Shown here one piece after another: positions 1 to 10,573 of a stretch of 64,000 nt of DNA. The notes below the pieces were generated by a model. It ran no database searches. It saw nothing but the letters and a program-made list of their open reading frames with translations, and was not told the origin of the DNA. The stretch lies in NCBI RefSeq assembly GCF_000321225.1, contig NW_004450285.1:4710654-4774653 (forward strand), given 5' to 3'. Position 1 is the first letter of the stretch. Every line of letters begins with the position of its first letter. The position numbers and the translations under genes are program-made. This DNA comes from Odobenus rosmarus divergens (lineage: Eukaryota > Chordata > Mammalia > Carnivora > Odobenidae).

Positions 1-95
1 TTTTTTTTAATGTATTGTTGGATTCAGTTTGCTAATATTTTATTGAGAATTTTTGCATCTATATTAATAAGGGATATCAGCCTGTAGTACTTTTT
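1..95 (-). pseudogene. L1 ORF2 reverse-transcriptase fragment (host L1, left piece)
   Basis: The minus strand matches the L1 ORF2 stretch for '[18 protein letters not shown]' before the RT core, with stops. It continues across the nested L1 at 1126: the shared 14 bases at 82-95 and 1112-1125 are the target-site duplication of that insertion. Confidence 0.75.
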
Positions 96-1111
96 CAAAA
101 AAATTTTATTATGTTATGTTAATCACCATATATTACATCATTAGTTTTTAATGTAATGTTCCATGAGTCATTGTTTGCATATAACATCAGTGCTCCATGC
201 AAAACGTGCCCTCTGTAATACCCATCACCAGGCTAACCCATCCCCCCACCCCCTCCCCTCTAGAACCCTCCGTTTGTTTCTCAGAGTCCATAGTCTCTCC
301 TGGTTCGTCTCCCCCTCTGATCCCCCCCTTCATTTTTCCCTTCCTGCTATCTTCTCCCCCTCCCCCTCCTCCTACTCCTTCTTCTTCTTTCACATATAAT
401 GTATTATTTGTTTCAGAGGTACAGGTCTGATTTAACAGTCTTACACAATTCACAGTGCTCACCATAGCACATACCCTCCCCAGTGTCTATCACCCAGCCA
501 CCCCATCCCTCCCACCCCCCACCACTCCAGCAACCTTCAGTTTGTTCTGGAGATTAAGAATTCCTCATATCAGTGAGGTCATATGATACATGTCTTTCTC
601 TGATTAACTTATTTCGCTCAGCATAATACCCTTCAGTTCCATCCACGTCGTTGCAAATGGCAAGATTTCATTCCTTTTGATGGCTGCATAATATTCCATT
701 GTGTATATATACCACTTCTTTATCCATTCATCTGTCGATGGACATCTTGGCTCTTTCCACAGTTAGGCTATTGTGGACATTGCTGCTATAAACATTGAGG
801 TACACATACTCCTTTGGATCCCTACATTTGTATCTTTGGGGTAAATACCCAGTAGTGCAATTGCTGGGTCATGATGTAGCTCTATTTTCAACTATTTGAG
901 GAACCTGCATACTCTTTTCCAGAGTGGTTGCACCAGCTTGCATTCCCACCAACAGTGTAGGAGGGTTCCCCTTTCTCCGCATCCTCGCCAACATCTGTCG
1001 TTTCCTGACTTGTTAATTTTCGCCATTCTGACTGGTGTGAGGTGGTATCTCATTGAGGTTTTGATTTGGATTTCCCTGATGCTGAGTGATGTTGAGCAGT
1101 TTTTCATGCGT
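96..1111 (-). mobile_element. Nested 5'-truncated L1 (3' 1 kb), antisense
   Basis: A younger L1 inserted into the host L1. Reading from the right on the minus strand it holds the ORF2 C-terminal region (892-1107: '[20 protein letters not shown]', then a Cys-rich '[26 protein letters not shown]' run that reads openly), then decayed coding sequence and the carnivore L1 3' UTR, ending in a T-rich (poly-A complement) stretch at 96-115. The flanks carry a 14-bp TSD, CTGTAGTACTTTTT at 82-95 and CTGTAGCACTTTTT at 1112-1125, with one mismatch. The 3' UTR is close to that of the plus-strand L1 at 55335-56296, so both belong to one subfamily. Confidence 0.85.
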
Positions 1112-1125
1112 CTGTAGCACTTTTT

Positions 1126-2130
1126 TTTAAGTGGAGTTTTTATCTAGTTTTTGTGTCAGGGTAATGCTGCCCTCATAGAATAAATTTGGAAGTTTTCCTT
1201 CCTTTTCTGTTTTTTGGAAAAGTTTGGGAAGAATAGCTATTAACTTTTCTTTAAATGTTTGGTAGAATTCACCTTTGAAGCCATCTGGTCCTGGACTTGT
1301 GTTTGTTGGGAGATTTTTGATCATTGATTTAATTTCTTTGTTGGTTATTGGTCTATTCAAGTGTTCTGTTTCTTCCTCTTTCAGTTTTGGTAGTTTATAT
1401 GTTTCTGGAAATTTTTCTATTTCTTCAGATTGTCCAATTCATTGGCATAATTGTTTTTCATATTATCTTATAATTGTATTTCTGTGGTGTTGGTTATTTC
1501 TCCTCTCACACTTGTGATTTTATTTATTTGGATCCTTTGTCTTTTCTTTTTATAAGTCTTTAGGCTTAGTGCTTTAGGCTTTGTTTTTTGTTCTTTTTCT
1601 AGCTCCTTTAGGTATAAGGTTAGGTTGTTTATTGGAGATTTTATTGCTTCTTGAGGTCGGCCTATATTGCTATATATTTCCCTCTTAGGACTGCTTTTGT
1701 TGCATCCCAAAGGCTTGGAATTCCTGGTTGACCCATTCATTGTTTGGTAGCATGTTGTTTAACCTCCATGTATTTGTGGCCCTCCCTGATTTTTTCTTGT
1801 TGTTGACTTCTAGTTTTATGACATTGTGGTCAGAAAAGGTGCATAGTATAACCTCAGTCTTTTTGTATTTGTTGATGTCTATTTTGTGACCCAGTATGTG
1901 ATCTATTCTGGAGAATGTTCTACGTGCACTTGGAAGAATGTGTATTCTGCTGTTTTAGGATGAAATGTTTCTGAATATATCTGTTAAGTCCATCTGATAA
2001 TGTGTCATTCAAATCCATTGTTTCCTTGCTTATTTTCTGTTTAGATGATCTGTCCTTTGATGTTAGTGGGGTGTTGAAGTCCCCTACTATTATTGCATTA
2101 TTATCAATTAGTTCTTTTATGTTTGTTATT
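1126..2130 (-). pseudogene. L1 ORF2 fragment: RT N-part, linker, endonuclease C-part (host L1)
   Basis: On the minus strand, 1127-1360 reads the RT entry segment with '[20 protein letters not shown]', 1468-1740 the EN-RT linker with 'LKELEKEQKTKPKALSLK', and 1790-2115 the second half of the apurinic-like endonuclease, including the conserved 'GDFNTPLT..DRSSKQK' type block. Stops and frameshifts show it is dead. The right end at 2130 is the TSD of the second nested L1. Confidence 0.8.
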
Positions 2131-2535
2131 TTTGTTTCAAGTTTTATTTAAATTCCAGTTAGTTAACGTTTAGTGTAATATTAGTTTCAGTAGTAAAATT
2201 TAGAGATTCGTCACTTACATATTAACACCCAGTGCTCATCACAAGTACCCTCCTCAATACCCATCACCCTTTTAACCCATTCCCCCGCCAATCTCCCCTC
2301 CAGCAAACCTCAGTTTGTTCTCTATTGGTAAGAGTTTGTTTCTTGGTTTGCCTCTCTCTTTCCCCGCTCCCCCCATGTTCATCTGTTTTGTTTCTTAAAT
2401 TTCACATATAAGTGAAACCATATGGTATTTGTCTTTCTCTGACTGACTTATTTCATTTTGCTTAATACTCTCTTGTTCCACCCATGTCATTGCAAATGGC
2501 TAGATTTTGTTCTTTTTTATGGCCGAGTAATATTC

Positions 2536-2575
<40 letters not shown>

Positions 2576-2911
2576 ACCATCTCTTTTTATCCATTCATCA
2601 GTCAGTGGACATTTGGGCTCATTCCATAATTTGGCTATTGTTGATAATGCTGCTATAAACATCAGGGTGCATATGTTCCTTTGAATCAGTATTTTTGTAT
2701 TCTTTTGATCAGTACCTAGTAGTGCAATTACTAGATGGGAGGGTAGTTCTGTTTTTAAGTTTTAAGTTGTTTTCCAAAGTGGCTGCACCAGTTTGCATTC
2801 CCACCAACAGTGCAAGGGGTTCCCCTTTTTCGGCATCCTCGTCAACATCTTTGTTTCCTGGGTTCTTAATTTTAGCCATTCTGACAGGTGTGAGGTGATA
2901 TCTCAAAGTCC
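2131..2911 (-). mobile_element. Second nested 5'-truncated L1, antisense
   Basis: A 781-bp L1 3' fragment lies inside the endonuclease region of the host L1. On the minus strand it has ORF2 C-terminal sequence (2709-2906, '[18 protein letters not shown]'), the segment for 'MFIAALSTIAKLWNEPKCP' (2462-2662), a (GT)n expansion and the 3' UTR. The TSD is a perfect 15 bases, TTTATGTTTGTTATT, at 2116-2130 and 2912-2926. Removing it rejoins the endonuclease sequence. It ends near the same ORF2 codons ([13 protein letters not shown]) as the nested copy at 96-1111. Confidence 0.88.
2541..2573. repeat. (TG)n microsatellite inside L1
   Basis: 33 bases of uninterrupted TG. It replaces the short 'TGTGTATATATA' seen at the same L1 position in the copy at 96-1111 (about 700-713), so it expanded after or during the life of this L1. 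Confidence 0.97.
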
Positions 2912-3300
2912 TTTATGTTTGTTATTAATTGTTTTATATATTTGGGTGCTCCCATGTTGGGTTCATGAATATTTACAATTGTTATATCTTCTTATTGGAT
3001 CATTCCCTTTATTATTTTATAGTACCCTTTGAGTCTCTTGCTACAGTCTTTGTTTTAAAGTCTAGTTTGTCCGATATAAGTATTGCTACTCTGGCTTTCT
3101 TTTAACACTCATTTGCATGATAGATGTTTCTCTCTCCCCTCACTTTCAATCTGCTGGTGTCTTTAGGTCTAAAATTAGTCTCTTGTAGGCAGCATATAGA
3201 TGTATCTTGTTTTTCTTTTTTTTTTTATCCACTCTGAAACCTTATGCCATTTGATTGGAGTGTTTAATCTATTTACATTCAATGTAATTATTGATTGGTA
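2912..3300 (-). pseudogene. L1 ORF2 endonuclease N-terminal part (host L1)
   Basis: Continues the endonuclease of 1790-2130 after removal of the nested L1. The minus strand matches the block before the active-site region, with the KAGVAIL..DKTDFK-like stretch near 3035-3095 and the N-terminal LNVNG-like start near 3245-3295. Many stops. Confidence 0.7.
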
Positions 3301-3760
3301 TGTATTTATTGTCATTTTATTACTTGTTTTGCCATTGTTTCTGGAGATTTTCTCTGTTCCTTTCTTGTCTTTTTCTCTTTTATGTTTTGCTGATTTTCTT
3401 TAGTAATATATTTGGATTTGTCTTTATTCTTTGCCTGTTTATTAGTGGTTTTTGATATATGGTTACCTTTAGCTTTGTATATACCCTCTTTTGCAAATAG
3501 TAGTCTATATCAAGTTGATGGTTGTTTAAGTTTGAACCCATTCTTCTCTCCTGCCCACATTTTAGGTATATGTTATTATATTTTGTATCTTTTTATGTGT
3601 CTGAGTTCCTTGGATGATTTTTACAGACTTATTCATTTTTACTGCTTCTGTGTTTCCTGCCTTTATACTGTCTTGTTTGATCTCTCCTTTCCACTCAAAG
3701 AGTACCTTTTAATATTTCTTGCTAGGTTAGTTTAGTGATCATGAAATATTAAGGTTAGTG
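3301..3760 (-). mobile_element. L1 ORF1-ORF2 interval (host L1)
   Basis: Low-complexity T-rich sequence between the endonuclease start and the ORF1 C-terminus of the same antisense L1. The plus-strand reading frames here (for example 3200-3403 and 3412-3735) are hydrophobic products of T-rich sequence and are not genes. Confidence 0.6.
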
Positions 3761-4560
3761 GTTTTTATTTGTCTTGGAAACTCTTTATCTCTCCTTCTAT
3801 TCTGAATGGTAGCCTTGCTGGATTGAAAATTCTTAGCTGCTGATTTTTCCCTTTCAGCACTTTGAGTATATCATGCCACTCCCTTTTGGCTTGCCAAGTT
3901 TTTGTTGGAAAATCTCCAGCTAGCTTTATGGGTTTTCCCTTGTAAGTTAATCACTTTTTTGTCTTGCTGCTTTTAAGATTTTTTTTCTTTATCAGTATAT
4001 TTTGCAAATTTAATTACAATATGTCTTAGTATTGGCCTGCTTTTGTTGGTTTTGATGGGAGGTCTCTGTGTCTCCTTGGATTTGGATGTCTGTTTTGGAT
4101 GTCTGTTTCCTTCCTTAGATTAGGGAAGTTTTCAGCTATTATTTCTTCAAATAAATTCTCTAGCCTCCTTTTTCTCTCTTCTTCTTCTGAGACTCTTATA
4201 ATATGAATGTTTTTACATTTGATGGAGTCACTGAATTCCCTAGGTGTATTCTCATTTTGCATAATTCTTTTCTCTCTTTTGTTTAGCCTCATTGCTTTCC
4301 ACTACTTTGTCTTCTAGGTCATTAATTCGTTCCTCTGCTTCTTCCAGCCTGCTGTTCATTGCATCAAGTGTGTTTCTAATCTTGTTTATTGTAATCTTCA
4401 TCTCTGATTGATTCTTCTTTAACCCTTACTGTGGTAGGGTCTTACTGATGTCTCTATTCTTTTCTCAAGCCCAGTGAGTATCCTTATGATCATTCCTTTA
4501 AATTTTCCATCAGGCATTTTACTTATATCTGTTTTGCTTAAATATCTGTCCATAGCCTTG
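3761..4560 (-). pseudogene. L1 ORF1 (RNA-binding chaperone) remnant
   Basis: On the minus strand 4026-4292 reads 'ENLFEEIIAENFPNLRKETD' and then RRHRDLPSKPTKAGQY, the RRM-to-C-terminal-domain part of L1 ORF1. 3800-4020 continues with the C-terminal domain ('TYKGKPIKLAGDF'-like, broken by frameshifts). 4300-4480 matches the heptad-rich coiled-coil part. In a live L1 the product is a trimeric nucleic-acid chaperone packaged with L1 RNA. This copy is dead. The N-terminal limit is approximate. Confidence 0.72.
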
Positions 4561-5470
4561 TTCTTTCATTTGGGCTAAATTCCTCTATCTCAGAATTTTG
4601 TCTAAGTCCCTGCCTTCTCCTCTGTGTTAGAAAAGCCATTTATGTCTCCGACTCTTGAAAGTAATGGCCTTATGTAGAAGAGGTCATGTAGTGCCCAGGG
4701 CCTGGCACTTCAGGGAATGTCTGGTATGTGCTGAATACACTCTGCTGTTGTGTTCTGGCTGCTCTGTCCTTCAGGCCAGTCATTTGCAGAGGCTCTCCTT
4801 GCCTACTGTGGGCAGTGTTTGGTCCCTGGCCAAGTGTGGTGAGTTTTAACTAATTGTGCTCTGTTCTGCTGTGAACAGACCTGTTACTACCTCCACTGGA
4901 ACTGAGATCCTGCAAAACTCTATGGTCAGATGTGGTATGAGCAGGGGTTTGTGTTGGTCTTCTGGGGGAGGGGCCTACCACACTGGGACTGAGGCAAGAG
5001 GGACTGAGAAGAGCAGTTCCACTGGAGTGCAGGTGGATGGTGCTTAGTGTAAGCAAGTTAGGCAGCCAGGGTTGGCACTGCACTGCTTCCCACAGGTGGC
5101 TCTGTGTTTATGCTGAAGGGTGAGGGAGAGAAATGGTGCCAGCCAGCTCCTTTGTTCCTGGAGAGGTGTCTCTGTGAAAGCTGTCTGTCAGTTATGTGCT
5201 GGAAGAGCAAATCATCTCCCTTTTGTGTGTGCAGTTCCACTGTTTCTAAGCTGACTGCCCCCGGGCTGTTTGCCTGCCTTCTTTCAAGGAGGAGTACCGT
5301 GCCCTGGGGACTCTGTCCCAGCCAAGCCCACTGACCTTTATGACCAGGCTTTAAACCCCACTGGCTGCAAGAACTCTTGAAATTCAGCCCCTCTCATTTT
5401 CCAAGCCCATGGGTTTGGGGAAGTGTTCGCCTTGTGCATTTCCCTGTGTATTCTTCTGTCTCAGGGACAT
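4561..5470 (-). mobile_element. L1 5' UTR remnant (host L1)
   Basis: GC-richer sequence (roughly half GC, against about a third around it) continuing upstream of ORF1 on the minus strand. It lacks long frames and ends about 5470. It would have held the internal promoter. The window's plus-strand frames at 4655-5334 are chance frames in it. Confidence 0.55.
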
Positions 5471-6084
5471 GAGTATTTTAAGGTAAGATCTAGGGAAGAG
5501 TGATATTAGCAAGCAGAAACATTAGGAAAGAGGGTGTCAGGCAGAAGAGCAAGGAAAGAGCCTGTGGAATCTTGAAAAGCTGAAAGAAGGCTGGGCAGGG
5601 GCAATTAGCAGAGAGACTTGAGGACTATATTAAAGGTAATGGATGTTTTCTTCCCCCACCCCCAAATCCCACCCCAGTGTTTTGTGACATCACTGGAGAT
5701 TTTATGTAGGGTGATATGAGTTTATCCATGTTTTAAATTGATCACTCTGGTGCTATATGGGAAATGGCTTAGAAAAGAACATTAGTGGAAATGAGAATGA
5801 TTAAGAGGGTATCGCAGTGGTTCGGGTGAAAGATGCTAGGCCATGGGTTTGTCTTTCTGCATTGGAGAGGAGAAAAGTGGGTAGATTCCAAATTTGTTTT
5901 AGAAGTAGAGTTAGCAGTACTTGATAAATATAGCATGTAAAAGAGAGGGAAAGTATCAGAGATGATTAGCAGGTTTCTGTCTTCAGATGGGGAAGACCTG
6001 AACCCATGTCTCTGTTTTTAAAGAGCTCTTAGCAACAACTTCAGAGTAACTATCCCAAACCCATCATTTTCAAACATGAGGTGG

Positions 6085-6250
6085 GGGCGGGGGTTCTCCT
6101 CACCTGGAGGTGCACAGTACAATCACCTGCAGGATCTTTTCTAATTAATCAACTATGAGAAGCTTTGACATCTCCCCAAAAGGGGCATGCATCCCACCCC
6201 CTTGAGATTCAGTGCCATAGTGAGCTTCTGGGTTTCATGCACTGAACTGT
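6085..6250 (+). mobile_element. Probable hAT-Charlie-type MER fragment
   Basis: The phrases 'GTGCACAGTACAATCACCTG' and 'CATCCCACCCCCTTGAGATT' follow the usual order in short non-autonomous hAT-Charlie elements (end sequence, 'AATCACCTGG', then 'CCACCCCCAGAGATTCTGATTCAG'). Heavily diverged, no clear ends. Confidence 0.4.
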
Positions 6251-8512
6251 CCCAGATGTAGAGGGGCTGGAAACTCTTATTTAGAAAATTGTGAACTAAA
6301 TAATACAGTATGAAAATGGCAACAGGTTTCATGGCAGAAGTCAGTGACTCTGAGGACAGAGGGAGGACTTTACATGCTATACAACAGTGTGGTGGTGTAT
6401 GATTCTCATAAGTAGATGTGGCCATATTGCATTAAACACAACAGTGTAGTCAGCATTTCAAACTAGTATCTTCTAACTCACTTCTGTGAAATCAGCTATG
6501 CCATTTGAGGGACATTTCCTAACCCTTTTAAATATTGAATCCATTCTATCCAATATGAGTCCACTCACACACATTCACCAACTTGCAAAAGAAAAAAGAC
6601 TGGGATATTTAGAATGTTATCTCCATGCAATTTATGTCCCTATTTCTAATCTTTATTGAGTCTAATTCTCCCCCATGAACTCAAATGAGCCCTGAATAAG
6701 GTTCTTAGATATTTTGACACATATATTGATTTGCAAGTCTATGACTCAGAGAAGCACATAGTCTCTTATTATTATTATAAGGACAAGTAAAACAAACAAA
6801 GTGACTTTTTTCTTGTAACCAGAAAGTTCTCTCTGAAAACCCAAACTTAATATGAAGTTCTATTTACATGGTTGATTTTGGCCCAGCAACATTTGTATTT
6901 CCAACTGTTCTCAGAGTCATTCTGATACCTTTTTTTTTTTTTTTAGAAATTACAGTGGGGACAAGTCATCGCTTGGAACACCCACTACACCGTAGCTCTG
7001 TAATACTGTTATCACTGATGATGTTGTAATGATTTGAAGTGTTGAACCTTGGAGTATTTACTGAGGCCCAGCATCTTTGCCACAAAGCACACATTGTAAT
7101 TTTCAGAGCTTCTGGTTACCGAGCTAATCATTCAATATAAGGACACTTCTTTTGGCTTGTTTTTCATCATAAATAAAAATACACACACTCACCTCTTTTT
7201 TTGCTTTTAATTGTTCATTACTACTACTAAATGTGTGTTATCTTCTTAGTTGCCTGACTAGTTGTGATGTAAAATCTCAGATACAGATACAAACGAATAC
7301 ATTTGTATTCGATGGTAACTTTTTCCACAGCAGTGACCTGAGAAATTATTTTGTGGTCCTAAATCAGTCTTAACCCAATGGAGCAGGAAGAAGATTTGCC
7401 AATTCTTTTGAATCTCTTCTTTTTCTTTTCTCTCTCTCTCTCTTTGCTTTTTATCTTGATCTATTGAATGTCATTGCTACCTTATTAGTTCTGGATAATC
7501 TCCCACTTTTCTTTGAACAACTGAAGAACTGTAAGCACTAGTTAAATTATCTTGTAATGACCGTTGCACAGCAGGGTCCTTTATTGTGAGCTATTTGTAA
7601 AGAACACACAGCAAAATAGTCCAATCAATGTGTACAGATAGGGTCAGGCTAATACAGAAGTGTATTAAAATGGCAGGATGGCAATTTAGTTCATCTTTTG
7701 TGGAATGCTGAATTATTTTGTTGCTACAAAGATCAAGATGGAGCCTTCAAAGAATATTTCTTTCATTTCTCTCATTTTCTTCTATACCTTTAGGAAGAAC
7801 ATTCTGGAAACTTAAAAAAATGTCTACCAGCTGGTGTAGTCCATATATACTTTATTAGGGAAACTATCCTAAAACCAACTGTAGAATGATTGAAATTTAT
7901 TTGCTTGGTAGCCAAGATGATTAAATTACTAATAAGTTTAGGGAAGAACATTTAGCTAAAGCTTCAGGTAATTTCTTTTGCACCATAGGCACAGAACCAC
8001 AATTAATTACCTAGTAAAAAATAATTCTAATTGATCTATAAAAGAAATGGTAGTTTAATTTTCAAGATTTAATTTAGCAGATATATGAATTTAATCAATA
8101 ATTTTACATGTGAAATTAAGCAACACTTTAGATTAGAAACCAAACTATTACTTTTGCTTTTGTTGTCTAAGAACTAACACTTACACTGAGCTTCAGCTGC
8201 AAAACAATAAACATTTACTGGAAAACTACTGATACTCTTTTCTTTCAAGTTAGACTATGTAGGAAGCATGGTTAAGAACTTGCATGTAAATAAACAGCAG
8301 TGCTAGATATTTAAGGGGACAATAATCTACATAAGATATTTAGAGCAAGAGGCAGGGTGTGAATAATAACATGACACTGACTGGATTTTTTAAATCTAGC
8401 CCACTGGTATTATGTTTTATGTAAACTCCTCCCAGATTCTAGTATATGATAAATTGCTACCCATATTGTTCTGTGCTATTAGATTTGTGCATTTTCATAT
8501 GTGTCCAAATTG

Positions 8513-8518
8513 CTATTT
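8513..8518. repeat. Target-site duplication of the solo LTR, left copy
   Basis: CTATTT, identical to 8981-8986 on the other side of the LTR. Confidence 0.9.
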
Positions 8519-8980
8519 TGTGACCTCAGAGAGTCGGGGACCTGGGGCAGCACAGGAACTGAGAAAAAAAGACGACAGTATAGCGAGGCACAGGGGACCC
8601 CGAGCAAACAGCCCGAGGCGCCGAGGTTTATTTTCCATACTCTTATATACCTTCTACAGCAATCTAGATCTATAATGATTTACAGCAGGGGCATAGTAAG
8701 GCACATTCCTCCATGTATACAGGATTAGTCAAGCACATACGAATCTTTGAAACAGAATAAAGGAACAAAGAGGGGAGTGCCCAGTGTGCTGTTTACAGCT
8801 GGCTTTCTATCTACTAAACATCTTCTGCTCCATACTTTAGAACTGACCACACACATCCCAAGGGCATTTCACTCTTATCCTTTCGGGTTATTTTTAAACC
8901 TGCAATCTTGAGTTTTCTCAGAGATCTCGGAGTCTGAGCGAACATGCACCAGTGGTCGTTGTGGTGTTCTGTTTCCTACA
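8519..8980 (-). mobile_element. Solo LTR of a class II (ERVK/beta-like) endogenous retrovirus
   Basis: A 462-bp element begins with TG and ends with CA and is flanked by a perfect 6-bp duplication, CTATTT, at 8513-8518 and 8981-8986. On the minus strand it starts TGTAGGAAACAG, has a TATA-like TATATAAGAG (8641-8650), an AATAAA poly(A) signal (8627-8632) and a GC- and CpG-rich R/U5 (8525-8625) ending GAGGTCACA. No internal retroviral sequence is attached, so it is the product of LTR-LTR recombination. A 6-bp duplication fits class II integrases. Many CpGs survive, which suggests a fairly young insertion. Family name not assigned. Confidence 0.9.
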
Positions 8981-8986
8981 CTATTT
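8981..8986. repeat. Target-site duplication of the solo LTR, right copy
   Basis: CTATTT, the partner of 8513-8518. Confidence 0.9.
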
Positions 8987-9687
8987 CAGTGAAAAGTTAG
9001 AGGGTGGGGAGACCTTGAGAAAGTAGGACTAGTATGAACTGGAGGCAGCACACATTCTGCACACATTTACATTGGAGAGACTTCAGGGAAATTCTTGCTA
9101 TGTTTTTTCCTAAAGAGCTAGACATACATACCTAGTTTAGAAGCTGGAAAATTTCCTGTGAAAATAATCTGACATACACATCCAGATTTAAATAATATGA
9201 AAAATTTACTCTTTCAAGACTCTGCATTCTCATATCAGAGATAAATAAAATTTTAAAAGCTATAAATATAGTTTAAAATATTGATCTTGATAAATTAGGT
9301 TATAAATGACTCTAAAGGGAAAATGTGTATACATCAAATTCACTCAACACTCTAGAGAAATGTTATAAAAATGATTAGTTTTCAGAAATCCATTCCCTCC
9401 ATTCTGCTACGAAGGTGAAGCTCCTCATATTGTCTGGTAGAGGGGTATTTTGCAATTTTGAGATGCTTCAGGCAAGCATAAACTGTACAACTGACATTTT
9501 AGAAAATGAGGTTCTTCTTTTATTCATCTCTAAATATCAGTACCTGCAAGGATTACACTTAATATATCAAAACAGTCATTTTTATTATTTTTTTGGCCTT
9601 TCTATTCTTCAGATATCTAAGGGTAGGTTTGGCTGTAATGTGGTATGTCAATGTGATATCTTTGCTAGATAAAACAAAAACCAAGTT

Positions 9688-9730
<43 letters not shown>

Positions 9731-10349
9731 TTTTTTACAGCTACCATTATACCTGGAAAATAACTGATTTTTTCCAGGACTTAAATTCAGTTTATTTTTT
9801 CTGGTTAAGCAATTAAGTGACTATATGCCCTGTACTATTAAACTCAGTATTTTGCCAAAGCAATAGATAATTGTTGAAAAGTATAAAACAGTTCACCATG
9901 CCTTTAAATCAATGATGTATAGTTTATAGTATTCCAAAATCCATGCAAATTTGTTGTGTGAAATGATGCTTTTGAAATAGTGTTACTATCATCATAGTAT
10001 TTGGTGGATTAAGAACCATTTAAAGAAATTAGAATATCAGTGGAGCACTCAGAAATAATTTTCATGAATATCTTTGAATAGTATTCAATATGTTTTTTTC
10101 ACTACTCTTTCCACAGAAGTGTAGTGAATATTAAAAAATATATATATTTTTCAAGCTGTTTTCCTTTCTCCATTAGGGAGGTACTAGGTTTTATAGGAGG
10201 TAGATCTTGTATAATTTCAGACGTTCTGTTTAACAAAGTAATGCAAAATTATGAATGTGTAATTAAATACAAAAGTGAGTATTTAGGATGAAAAAGAAAT
10301 CATAATTAATATTACATTTTTAAAAATGGTCAAAAGCCACAAACATCAT
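8987..10349. other. Unique DNA, no gene seen
   Basis: AT-rich sequence with no recognisable repeat except the (GT)n at 9691-9729. The frame at 9415-9672 plus is not supported by anything else. Confidence 0.5.
9691..9729. repeat. (GT)n microsatellite
   Basis: 39 bases of perfect GT. Not inside a recognised repeat. Likely length-polymorphic. Confidence 0.98.
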
Positions 10350-10364
10350 AAAAATCTAGAAAAC

Positions 10365-10558
10365 GGGGTGCCTGGGTGGCTCGTTCGTTAAGCGTCTGCC
10401 TTCAGCCCAGGTCATGATCTCAGGGTCCTGGGATGGAGCCCCACATCGGGCTCCCTGCTCTGCAGGAGGCCTGCTTTTCCCTCTCCCACTCCCCCTGCTT
10501 GTGTTCCCTCTCTTGCTGTGTCGCTCTCTGTCAAATAAATAAATAAAATCTTAAAAAA
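10365..10558 (+). mobile_element. can-SINE (tRNA-derived carnivore SINE)
   Basis: Starts GGGGTGCCTGGGTGGCTCG, has the tRNA-like box region, a CT-rich middle and an AAATAAATAAATAAAATCTT tail. Perfect 15-bp TSD, AAAAATCTAGAAAAC, at 10350-10364 and 10559-10573. Confidence 0.96.
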
Positions 10559-10573
10559 AAAAATCTAGAAAAC

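Larger units (their letters stand above)
1..5470 (-). mobile_element. Old LINE-1, antisense, interrupted by two younger L1s
   Basis: Read on the minus strand, the pieces 3000-5470, 2912-3000, 1112-2130 and 1-95 form one degenerate L1 in order: 5' UTR, ORF1, ORF2 endonuclease, linker and the first part of the reverse transcriptase. The element runs off the left edge inside the RT domain, so its 3' end is outside the window. All reading frames are broken by stops and frameshifts, so it is a fossil. Two younger L1 fragments (96-1111 and 2131-2911) sit inside it, each flanked by duplicated host-L1 sequence. The right end near 5470 is where L1 5'-UTR-like, GC-richer sequence gives way to ordinary AT-rich DNA, and it is approximate. 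Confidence 0.85.
5471..8518. other. Unique AT-rich DNA with decayed ancient repeats
   Basis: No gene is supported. About 5690-5960 resembles the end of a widespread ancient repeat ('GATCACTCTGGTGCTAT', then a 'GTGGTTCGGGTGAAAGATG' block), family not assigned. The frame at 6153-6425 minus is a chance frame. The rest, including 6960-7150 and 7530-8400, shows nothing I recognise. Confidence 0.5.

Noticed and set aside
163..465. Overlapping frames in both strands (Pro/Ser-rich and Gly-rich)
   Set aside because: They lie in the C-rich L1 3' UTR of the nested L1 and are by-products of base composition.
2458..2684. Frames with (CV)n or (TH)n runs, also at 9559-9747 and 46445-46669
   Set aside because: Translations of (GT)n/(AC)n microsatellites.
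4655..5334. GC-richer block with several frames, possible gene or CpG island
   Set aside because: It continues the antisense L1 upstream of ORF1 and has few CpGs, so it is read as L1 5' UTR.
8412..8728. Two plus-strand frames of 75-87 residues
   Set aside because: They run across the solo LTR in its antisense direction and have no retroviral or cellular similarity.
10365..10440. tRNA-like gene at SINE heads
   Set aside because: The A/B-box-like region belongs to tRNA-derived SINEs; no complete cloverleaf or acceptor end is present.
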